From Physocladia obscura (lineage: Eukaryota; Chytridiomycota; Chytridiomycetes; Chytridiales; Chytriomycetaceae), in assembly GCA_027596945.1 (NCBI GenBank), contig JADGJH010000286.1, positions 1 through 22,398 of the forward strand: a stretch of DNA of 22,398 bases. The letters run 5' to 3'. This document shows positions 1 to 10,500 of the stretch, one piece after another. The position numbers and the translations under genes were made by a program. Position 1 is the first letter of the stretch; every line of letters starts with the position of its first letter. The notes below the pieces were generated by a model, which did not search any database, had not been told where the DNA came from, and saw nothing but the letters and a program-made list of their open reading frames with translations.

Positions 1-2459
1 AACTAGAGACTCATTCTGTAACATGATGTCATGGAAATTGACAAGTTTTTGTAACTTCAATTCGAATTTATTACTATTATATTTTTATTTTTATTATCCT
101 ATTATCTTTTATTCTCCTTTATTATTGTCTTTTTTGTCAGCCACAAATCCCTTTCCATTTCACAATTTTCTTTACTTGCACTGCACAAAAATTATATTTC
201 ATTTTGTTTCAGAAAGGATCCTGAAACTCTGCAAATTCAGAGTTATTAAAATTGTAATAAACAGAGAATTCTTTATTAAAAACTACACCTTCATTTTTCT
301 TTAAGACTAAAAGGAAGACTTTGTTGTGAAAGACACAGCTTCAAGGTAAATGCCTTGCTTTGCTGTCCCAAGTTAACTTTGCCCATACAAAAAGGCACAT
401 GTATATTTTCATTGATGAAGTGGGCATGCTCAAGCAAACTTGTATGAAGTTTTGTATTATGTAAAATTGAGAATGAATGAACATCAAATAGATTTTAATT
501 GAGGATTATAATCAATTAAAACCAGTGAAAAAGCAAAAGCAAAAGTATTTTGATTCATTGGTATTAAAAGAGTTGGTAGATTATCAAATGAAATTACTTT
601 TAGCCAACCATAGATCAGATGATTCTGTGTTGAGGTTGTTTGATTTGGTTGATACTCAAAAACCATCTGACTTCAATAACAAACACAAATTTACATCAGT
701 GAATATTGCATTTACTCATGCCAAATACAAAAAATCAGTGATGTTGATATTCCAGTAAGTTTATCAAAAGTTTGACAGTAGACTTTAAGTTTGCGAGTTG
801 TGAGAGTTTTTATTTGTTAAGATTCTACACAAAAAAAGGAAATCCAGAGCCTTTTTTATAGCTTTTTTGTACTTGAGATGCCTCTGAATTTGAAATAGTA
901 ATTCAAATATATAAATTTCAAATAGTATTTGAAATAGTATTTCAAATAGATCAGTATAAAAACATCTTTGAGTTTTTCTCTTCAATGAAAATATGTTTGA
1001 GAAAGATCAAAAAAATATGGTTTTTCTGTCATTGCTTATAACTCAAAATGATTGATGTTATAGTGAAAGGCAGTTGGTTCCTTCACTTAGTTTTTGTTGA
1101 CTTTAGACAAATCACTGTTTAGTTAATCATTTGATTCCTGCTGTATGGATCTGTTATGTGGCTCTCCTTGATGTGCATCTAATCCTTCAAGAAAGTCCAC
1201 TGTGAATCCCCACAAACAACAATACTCTCTGGCACCATTAAAAAACTGAACTACTCGACCACTTGACAGCACTACTGGTCTACCCACTAGCAATTCAGCT
1301 TCCCTACAAACTGCCACACAAACCACCATGGATGCTTGCAGAGAAAGATTGGCTCTAGCTTTTTAAACAGGCAATCATGGAATTTGACAACAGTTTTGAC
1401 AATGTGGCAGGCACCATCAAAGTTGAGTTGGATAATGGAATCTAGGCACAGGCATTGACTGCAAGATATGCAACACAATAATGTCATAAACTCTCATATT
1501 GCTCTGCCTGCTGGTGAATCCACCATTGAATACCAGGTTAATAAAGCATCAGCTGCATCAGAGCACTCAGATGTATTCAAATGCAAGAGTATGTGACTAC
1601 ATTTGAAACATTCTTCATGATGTGTAACTGCTTCAGTTGCATGCAGTGCTGCACAAGGTTTGTAACATGGCACCAAATAAAATGACTGCTGTTAAAATTT
1701 CATGACTAGTGGGAACAGTCTGGAATAATTCAGTGCCAAATATAATTAGTCCATTCATTCTCTGTGTACAATAATTAGGAGTTGAAATACAAAGCTTTCA
1801 TTAAAGATTTGGAATTCAAGTTCTAATCATAACTGAGATGCCCTAACAACTGACAGAGGCCATGCACAGTGATCACTATCCTGAAATAATGTGTAAAGAT
1901 AATGAAGTACACAAGAAGCATTATACACAATATTTCTGTATGTTTTTCAGCTGCCTTATTAAACAGCTTTTCTCTATCATTGAGTACTTTGATATATACA
2001 TATAGTGACTCTCTAAGGACTTGTCATGCATACATGAGACCTCAGCTTGTGTAGATAACAAGGGTAACATTGTAATAATAAAAGAGATGAATAAAGCTGT
2101 ACTTTTGGCCAAAGGCACTATTGGCACAACAGCTCACTGCTGTAGTGGTACTCTGTGCAATGTGCCACAATGAGCTGTAAAGATAGAACTATTTTTATTG
2201 CTCATTCACAATTGATGCTAGGAGATGCTGGAAACCTAGAAATGGCTCTGTATTAATTCAATGTACTTGTGACAACATGTTGTATGTTTCACAAGTGATG
2301 TCAAGTTTTTCTAAGTGCTCTAACTTTGAAAATTTGTTTGGAAAATATTGGTGCACTTATTTGCCCCTTACCTAATCTTGATTAAAGACACTATGGGTAT
2401 CACCAAAAATAAAAATAGAGCATTTTCTTCTTAGATAAGATACCAAATGACCAATCAAG
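1..2459. other. CpG-depleted, AT-rich flank without recognisable genes
   Basis: I see only short open stretches with no recognisable domain (for example + 525-758 and - 1123-1676), and just three CpG dinucleotides (about 62, 795 and 1257). The composition, rich in TG and CA, suggests old repeat or heterochromatic sequence. Upstream parts of the copia element may be hidden here but are too decayed for me to identify. Confidence 0.6.
889..949. repeat. Small tandem/inverted repeat of TTTGAAATAGTA units
   Basis: The unit TTTGAAATAGTA and its complement-like ATTTCAAATAGTA recur several times, so that ATTTCAAATA-GTA-TTTGAAAT can pair as a hairpin. It lies in the non-coding flank and no function is suggested. 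Confidence 0.5.
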
Positions 2460-3210
2460 CCAACCCAATCTCTCACACTTCTGATTGGTTTAACTATCCA
2501 AAGAAATTGCCATCTCCATCAAATTCACTTCTCTCAACACACTTAAATAAACTGGATCAAAAATTTTGGAAAAACACTGCAAGTCAAAATTCTCACACCA
2601 ATTGACACTGAATTCAACCCAACTCTAGATGATAGCATGTCATCAACAACTAAAATTCACCCAATGCATTCCATAATTGGATCATGGATTGATGTGACAC
2701 AAAAAAGAAAGGATGTAATTATTCTGTGCATTTATTTTCCCCATACACAGCAACTGCCCAAATAAAACACTACCAAGTTGATACTACATCCTTCAAAATA
2801 TTACTCTTGGTTTAGGAGTAGAACATGAACCAGAAAAATTAACAACCTATTCAGATATTTCCTTTGCCTGCAAAAAAGACCAATGGAGTCAATCAGGAGG
2901 AGTGATATTCTACTATGGCTCAGTCATATTTACACTCTGTTAAGTTCAAAAATGAACAAACTTATCAACTGCAAAAGCTGAATGCATTAAACTTACTGAA
3001 AATGCAAGAACTATCATTGCAATTGGAATCAACAGGGAAAAAACTTCCAACACAAACCCAAATCCATGTCAACAACCAAACAGCCATTGTCATAACTTCA
3101 ACCACAAACTACAACCATACAACACATTAAAATCTGCCTACCATTCAACAAATTTTGAATACTGCAAAGGTAGATTCACTTGAACTTGTGTAATGGGCAC
3201 AATAAAGAAT
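2460..3210 (+). mobile_element. Decayed Ty1/copia retrotransposon pol remnant (RT C-terminus and RNase H)
   Basis: Translations in shifting frames match the end of copia pol. At 2595-2765 an open stretch reads TPIDTEFNPTLDDS then HSIIGSW, which corresponds to the TPxD...LIGSLMY region after the RT. From 2846, TYSDISFACKKDQWSQSGGV matches the copia RNase H start (YSDASWAG...STSGYV). LSTAKAECIKLTENAR then matches STTEAEYxALSEAAR, and in another frame IHVNNQTAIVI matches CDNQSAIxLA, followed by HTTH. Two stops (TAA and TGA, about 2,940-2,955), frame changes and loss of the Asp in the DNQ motif show that it is dead. I found no intact integrase, gag, RT core or LTR pair, so the element's true ends are unknown. 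Confidence 0.65.
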
Positions 3211-3676
3211 AATTTAGTTTTAGAATCTTATTATTTATTTCCAAGAATAGAACTTTAAATGCCCAATTCCATGCCTCAAAATGAAACTTTTGTGCCTCAA
3301 TTCTTATATCTCAATATTGATTAAAAACTAATTTCTTAGCAAAAGAAATTATTCAAATGTAAAAGACAAAGAATGTTTAATCCAAATTCTTAAATTTCAC
3401 TGTGAATGAAATTAACTTTATATTCTTTCACAGTATCTAACAAATAATATTTATATTTCCAATTCTATATTAACTATTATTTAAAATATATACAGATTGT
3501 ATTACATATTTTATGTCTAAATCTAACAACAAAAGGCTACATTGCTGAAAACAAAATCAAAATCGAGTTCTGCCACACAGACAACAGGATTGCCAAATGA
3601 ATCCAAAATTCAATTTATTCAAATCAAAGTTACAAATCTTACCACCAAGTCAAACTTTTACACTTTGAGGAGGATT
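3211..3676. other. AT-rich non-coding stretch after the copia remnant
   Basis: There is no open frame of note and only one CpG (about 3564). It could contain the decayed 3' LTR of the copia element, but I cannot find a matching LTR copy. Confidence 0.4.
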
Positions 3677-3840
3677 GATGTAAATTAGATGTTCAATCTA
3701 ATTTTGTCCAAGAATTTTCTCGAATTTTCTCAACCCTTTTCTTATTTTCAAGACCACAAAAATAATCCAAGAAATTTCTGACCACTTTGTCTTTTATTCT
3801 TTTTTTATTCTTTTTCTTTTTACTTCAAAAACTATTTAAA
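3677..3840 (+). repeat. Repeat segment B, left copy (inverted partner at 22105-22270)
   Basis: It starts TGATGTAAATTA and runs through ATCAATCTAATT-like, CAAGAATTTTC and GAATTTTCTCAA blocks to a T-rich stretch. The reverse complement of 22105-22270 shows the same blocks in the same order with scattered substitutions. It lies directly upstream of repeat A. It may be one end of a non-autonomous element. Confidence 0.6.
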
Positions 3841-3903
3841 CCCAAACTCTTTAATTCATTTTATTTTTGGTATTTAATCAAAATAAACTCTTAATTTAGT
3901 ATT

Positions 3904-4091
3904 AAACTTCAACTTCAACTACATCCCATAACCTCTATCTCAAAATTTTTGTCATTTAGTTTTGCAAAACAAAGTATTGAATTAGTTGACTTAAGCTGTC
4001 ACAGCTACCAGCAGCACTACTACTACTTTTCTACTACTTACCAGAATCTTATGCTTGTTTCCATTCTAGTTATTCTGCAATTTGCTTCATT
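3904..4091 (+). repeat. Repeat segment A, left copy (direct partner at 21911-22095)
   Basis: Shared blocks with the right copy, in the same orientation, include AAACTTCAACT, GTCATTTAGTTTTG, AGTATTGAATTAGTTGACT, CTACTTTTCTACT and TTACTGCAATTT/TTAGCAATTTATTT-type endings. The two copies are clearly homologous but diverged by substitutions and small indels. No coding potential is visible. Confidence 0.7.
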
Positions 4092-4111
4092 TATTCTATT
4101 TATCTCCAGAG

Positions 4112-4294
4112 TATGAAGGATGCTACTTGGATGATTTTGCAGCTGCAATTGGAAGATGGACAGATGAACCCAACAACAGCATAGCACCAATAATTTATAT
4201 GAAAGATATCTGTGAATTTGAAGAGTATGCAGATGTTTTGGAGAAAGCATCAATTTGCATAATCACTATTCAAAGAAGTAAGCAAGTGAGGTAA
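4112..4294 (+). pseudogene. WSC-like domain gene fragment
   Basis: After a splice-acceptor-like ATCTCCAG the frame reads EYEGCYLDDFAAAIGRW, then NNSIAP, IYMKDICEFEEYADVLEKA and ICI. This follows the spacing of WSC domains (GCY.D...RAI ... C...C....YA.LE....C.C), which are carbohydrate-binding, cysteine-rich modules of fungal surface and secreted proteins. Several expected cysteines are missing, no start or further exon is visible, and it sits beside repeat A in CpG-poor DNA. It is probably a captured or decaying exon. The WSC match is from memory of the pattern and is tentative. Confidence 0.35.
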
Positions 4295-4597
4295 TAATAA
4301 CCTTCTGATGTGTATATTTTAGAATTTTCAATGATGTCTGTGATAATTTTCGTAATACCCAAGAATATTTTAAATGATACTATTGAATTTCAAAATACCA
4401 TGCTCTCAGATGAGAAGCAAATAGTCAAAAAAGTTCAGTTGGAAGTTTTGAAATCCTGAAAATTAGTAATATTGCTTTTTGGATTTGGAGCAAGGTAAAT
4501 CCAGGGATAAAATTTGGTCGAAAATTCTATTAAAAGTTAGGTCATTTTTTTGCTTTGGATTCGTTTTTTGATTGAACGAAAATAAAGAGTGACAATT
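4295..4597 (+). promoter_or_regulatory. Intergenic region and probable promoter of the CCDC162-like gene
   Basis: This is an AT-rich spacer between the WSC-like fragment and the first ATG of the large gene. CpGs begin to reappear within it (about 4350, 4508, 4561 and 4577), so it contains the transition from depleted flank to gene island. I see no specific core promoter motif. Confidence 0.3.
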
Positions 4598-7500
4598 ATG
4601 TTACTAAGTCACGACGAGCAAAACACAAAGCACAATCCCGCCCAAGTTGAAAGAGACATCCCAGAGGATCTAAAGGAATCTCCACCTTTAGAGACAGTTG
4701 GTATGCTTGACAAGCGATTTGATGACGTAAGCCAACTGGCAGATTTTTTTTCCCGCTAACTTAAAAAATCAAAGCTTCTCACAGAAATAGGCTTCATGCA
4801 TGAATCACGGGGAAAAGACTTTCAAAACACTGATGCTAGAAAAGACAGACTACCAGCGATTCAAACTACTTTGTAATTTTGAACATCATCGCAATTTATT
4901 GTTAAATATTAGGAAAGATTTTACGAAAAATATAAACAGATAAGACAAAAGAGAATAGACGCGGTTTCAAAAGTCGAATTGCCAGTTATGAAAAAAATGA
5001 GCAGCGGGAAAATTAAAAAAGAGGTTTGCATTTAATTTCTCCATTCCAAATTAACTTCTCTTTAAAGATTGAGCAAGAATGGGATTTAAGTGAGGAACTT
5101 GACAACTCTGGGATCCTTGAGAAATTAAAAGAATTCTTTTTACGCAAGAGTTTTTACGCACTTGAAGAGTCGTCCTTGCTTTTGTCACGTTGGCAGCGTT
5201 TTTGTGAGTTGAAATATATATTTTCTTAATAGACAGCTTTTTTTATCAATTAACTTTCATAGGCAAAACTTCCCATGGGCTAGTCAATCATATGAATTCT
5301 TTTCAACAGCATTTTCAAAGGCTAAAAGCTGAATTTACGGATTGTGTGCACAGATTTGAGCGACTCTCTGAGGCATATTCTGAACAACAAAAACTTCAAA
5401 AAATCCAACAAGCTATAGAAGAACAAGCCCGAATTCAGGCAGAACGAAAAGGCCTTTTTACCAAAAAAAATGTGATTGGAAATGTCGGAACACTAGCCAC
5501 AGAGGCACTTAAACTGCGTAAGGCAACGGACAAAGAAGCGCGAGAGATTTCAGCTGCGGCAGCTAAAATCGAATTAGAAAAGCATAGACTTGGTGAAGAC
5601 GAGCAACAACCATCACCAGAAATGAGAGACCCTGGATTCGAATTATCTGATTTGACTGTATATTTAAGATATTTGCTGACAAAATCTAAATCTCGTCACA
5701 ACATTGAGATTTTCAGACGACGCGCAAAAACAATGCTACACTCTGACAGAGTTCAAATACTTCGAGAATATAAACTGATTTCTTCGGTCAGTCCTGGATC
5801 AGACTTTTTCGAAACGTTGGAAGATTATGACGGAGTCAATCTGTGAGTGGGAAATTTGTGGCGTCATTAATACAGTTAGTTTTTTAATATGCCACATTTT
5901 ATAGCTTTGTTGATAGTGCGCCATTTAAAACACCAAAAGTTGAAGATTTCATAATAGAGTTTGAAATTCTTTGTGCTCATTTCAATATTGAGACTAGCAT
6001 TTTACAAGAAGATGGAAGACCTTTTTCTTATGAAATTGATGGAAGATTCACGTGCAAGTTTTTTGAACAAGTGCTGGAAACCAATTTCCAACCTTATGAT
6101 CAGCCTTTGGAAGACTTAAAAGCACAGCAACAGCCAAATAACCAGTTTACTTCTTCTAGTGTGCCGATTTCGGATCGACAAGGCCTGGACACGAAAAGCG
6201 CATCGATTGAGCATGCTCACGCAGTTTTAACAACTTCTGGGATTGCAAGTAAGATTTAAAAATTCGAGATCAACACTAATTTTGCAAAAGTTCCAACCCC
6301 ACCACGACTGAAAATATTTGATTGGATGAGTGATTCAATCATCACTCCAGAAGCAGATATATGCCAAGAAAAACAAGCCGACTCTTTAAGGCAATACAAA
6401 GATGTTGACTTTGAATTAATGTGCGAGCTTGATTTGATCAAATGCTCCGATATGGATATAGTTCAACACAGATTAAAAGAAAACTCCAAAAAAATTTGGG
6501 AATTGGGAACAAGAGCACCAAACTCAAAGCCTTTGATGACGAAAGCAGGTGTTCTTTCAAAACCTGGATCACGGGCAATGCAAGACCCAGCTAAAGTTTT
6601 CAATAATGACCAAAATAGACTACCAGAAACCTTTGACTTGGGAATGATGCTTCCCGATGGTCGAGATCATTTAAGTGATCACCATGTATTGGACGGAAAA
6701 AAACAAATGTATGGTCAGATTCTCAAGACAAACGAAGAGTTCAGAGCCGCCGAGCAAGATCTAGGAACAGAAAGAAAACATAACTCGATTGTGGAACCGA
6801 CAATTTCAACTATATTTGCTGAACATGAAGTGAACTCGTATATGCTCTTGAGGCTGTGTCGAATTCGAGAGTTGCGAAACATCCTTGGACGTCAACTAAA
6901 TTTTTTTCGGAGTGTTGAAAGACGAGTTAATTTTGATGTGAGTAAAGTTATCTTATTTTAAGTTTATCACAAGGTTTATAATTGCAGTTGCGTCAAAGCC
7001 GTTTACGAGTTTCCAAAATCGATAAACTGGAAGTAAGTTTTGAATATCTATTTTTAATTCTACGATTGAAAACTTTGACAGCCGTTTAAGCCGGTCAACG
7101 AAAAACTTGCTTCTATATTGAAAAATCATATGGGGGTTTTTGATGTTGATGAAAATTCTAAAAATAACTCAAAAGTGGAAATTTCACCAGAAGATTTGCG
7201 AACAATAAAAAATGGAGCCCCAGAAATTGAAGATCAAAATGGTGTCTCAATTATATATGGTTTGAATTTTTACTTGTTTCATGATCGTTTCCATCTAATA
7301 TGTTTTGAAGACTCTGCAATTGCAGATTTACAAAACATTGAAGCAGAAATGCTGAAAATGGCAACAATATATATCAACAACGGTCTATACGGGCGAGTTG
7401 TCGCTAGTGCCTCGTTTTTCGATGACTTACTGTTAAAAAGGGATAAAAACAAATGTATGTTTCTATTAAAAAAAAAAATCAGAATTAATTGATGGTTTAC

Positions 7501-10500
7501 TATATCTCAGCTGATATAAAAGACGTAACTTTTATTAACCCATCGGTGGATAGAGCACAACTTTTGCTGGAGCTATTTGATTCTGAGGTCAAGTTTCAAA
7601 CTGCAAAGATCGAAGTAAGAAAGTTTTATATTTTTAAAAGCTTAGTTTCTTTTCTCGAGCAGGTTGTGAATACATATTTAGAAATTTTCGAGCATACAAT
7701 TGACTTTGATTCTATAAAAAAAATAAGCCAACTATTGGTTAATATATTATTTCGTCGACCGCATTTTGATTTTTCTGTGAGTCAATTATTTTCGAACAAT
7801 GAAAACTAAATTAAAATCCAGGCACAATATTTCAGTAGAGACTACGCTCTGTCAACCAAAAATCTTCAAATTCAATCTAGTTTCATGCTCGATGTAATAA
7901 CAAGCACAATTTTAAATCATCGAGACTGGATTAAAAATTCAGTAAGGAAAGTAACAGTCGAAAAAGATGGCACGGACAAAACTGGGGGCATCGGAAGTGC
8001 TATTCCAACAGGATTACCATGGCTTATCGGTTAGACCCATTAACTGGTCTTTTTTTTTGTTAAATATAAAGTTTGTAGACACATCAACTTCTGGAAACAT
8101 TACAATGCACCACCCAGCAATTTCAATTAAAATTGTAGAAGTTGTTCCATTCTTATCTTCAATTATAGATATCATTTTTGAAGCACAGCACTACACAAGG
8201 GAATTATTTTCATTGTTGCAAGTAATTTTAAATAAGGAACAGCAAGTTGGTACTCCGATATGGCCTGCCGTTGAATGTGTAGTTTGGAGAGGATTATCAA
8301 AAATATGGCGGGAGCTTTCAGATCATGGATTTAAACTTCCTGCAAAGGGTAAACGGATTGTGAACAACCTTGACTCATGGGATTGGCTAGAGAATCCGCT
8401 ACTACCAGATTTGATTTTGGCTGAAAAATATAGCCCATTTGACCTCAGTCAATCTTCCGAGGCTGGAAACTTTATTCCAAACATGATTGCACCTTATAAT
8501 ATGTTTACCGATCCACATTTTCAACCAATTGGTCGCTCTATGCTTCACAGAGCTTTGAAACTGATTATTTTACGCAACAAATTGTATTATTTGTGGATTG
8601 AAACTGGTAAAATATTTTTCAAACTTAATACATTTTTAAGAGGCAAAACAGATTTCTGGAAAGCAGTAAATGAAGAGCAATATCCCCAAATGGGATTATA
8701 TAAATCTGAATATATTGGAAGACTTGGACCTTTGAATTATGACTTACCTGGTGTTGATAATATTGTTTTAGAGGTGAGAAGGAAATTTTTAAGAAGTATA
8801 GTCTTAAATGAAAAAGGATGACGATATTGATGATATTGGTGGCCGTGATCTCAGTTATGATGTTGGAGAAATTAGTGACGCTCATTCCATTCCTAATTCA
8901 TATAATTGGAAATGCGGTCCGTTGGCTATTTCAGAGCTGGATGACTCGCAGCCAGGGTTTGATTTTTCAACTTTAGAATCTATTATGAGCTTGAATCGGA
9001 CTTTAAATATTTCTAATATAACACGTGCTGTGAAGGTTTCTATTTTGCTTTCACTTTTATGATATTTTTACTTCTAATTAACGTGTTAAGTATTTTAGAT
9101 TCAAATACTGGAAAAAAATTGGGTTATGGCGTCTGTGGAAGCAAATAGCTTTATTTTGCATGATATACACAGATTGGCCATGAATGAAAATGAGGATGAA
9201 ATAACAACAGAGAAAATCAAAGTAACTTACCAATCTCTATCAGAATCACATTGATTTTATTTTAGAAAAAAAAACCTTCTCGAGCAAACCAAAAAGATGG
9301 CAAACAGTTTGACGCTGACTACAAAATTTTGATATCAACGAATATTCTGGCAAAGAAAAAACAAATGCGGAAAATCATGCTTATTGAATATGCAAAAGAG
9401 TAAACTGTTTTTCATTGATGCGGGAATTATTAACTTAATCCGAGTATAGGCAACGCTTAATTAAAAAAGACATTTCAGATATTGATAGAGAAGACTTTAT
9501 AAACGTATTGAAGGTTTGTTCTGAATCACACAATCATTACTCACCGAATTTATTCTCTTAGTGCGACTTAATAAATTGGTATTTCATAAATATGCAAGAA
9601 ATAGTGTCAGAAGAATGTGAAAGAGTGGAATATACAAACCTTATGATAGAATTTCGCTGCTTTGTGCAATCTATTCCAGCTTGTCGAGTTCTTTTTAGAA
9701 ATTCAAAAGTTTTGAAAAACAAAGATTTTTTATCAGGTGAGCCTGTATATATATTTCTTCCCATTAAATTTTCAAACACAAAAATAAAGGTGTACTTCAA
9801 CAGAAAGAAACGCACAAACAGATGCAAATTGACAGAAGTATTGACATTCAAGATGTTACAGCGAAAGCTATAGATGGAGCTGAAAAAATATCAACTCTCT
9901 GGTATATTCCACATGCTACTGAATCGTTGCTGGTGGGACAAAATTTTACTATTACTTTTCCTGATATCAGAAAAACAGCTTTTTGGATCATCAACACCAA
10001 AATCAAATTCAGACATTACGACAAAAATTTATCGCAACGGATTGTTTTACTCAAAGTCAATTCGTTTGCAGAAACTCGTACTTGAAATTTTGAGGTGTGT
10101 CTTGGTATTTGCAAGTTTTTTATGTGACAATACAAGATATGTAAAATCAGGTGATAAGAATTTTTATAAAATAAACAGTACTAAATAAAAGTGAAGTTCG
10201 GGATTTGAGAGAGGCTGAATACATTGTTCATGTTGTAACAGAAATGAAAAAAGATCTTTCAAAACAAGGTGAGTCCACGACGGCAGAAGACTCAAATTAC
10301 TCAATCAATAACTTCAGGGACAAACCTTGATTTTGAGTACGCAGAGAACTATTTAAAGTCCAAATGGGAACTATGGTTCCTCAAAACACGTTTGGCATTA
10401 CTCAGCGCAGGATATGCTTTGACAATGAGAATTGTTAAGAATGATTTGCCAATTTACTGTGCTTAACATCTTTTATTAGATGCCGAAATCTAGTGCCTTT

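Noticed and set aside
525..758. Open frame on the + strand (about 77 residues, Lys/Asp-rich)
   Set aside because: It begins with GTG, matches no domain I know, and lies in the CpG-depleted flank; a fragment of a real protein is possible but unsupported.
1123..1676. Three overlapping Cys-rich open frames on the minus strand
   Set aside because: They switch frame, show no domain, and sit in decayed repeat-like DNA; the cysteines reflect TG/CA-rich composition.
4727..4790. Alternative first intron starting at GTAAGC (4727) of the large gene
   Set aside because: The donor is strong, but the downstream exon then joins exon 3 out of phase or creates TGA; the GTATGC donor at 4701 with the acceptor at 4784 keeps the frame open.
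8607..8640. Apparent 34-nt intron inside exon 13 (GTAAAA...TTTAAG)
   Set aside because: Too short, and removing it leads to an early stop, while reading through stays open.
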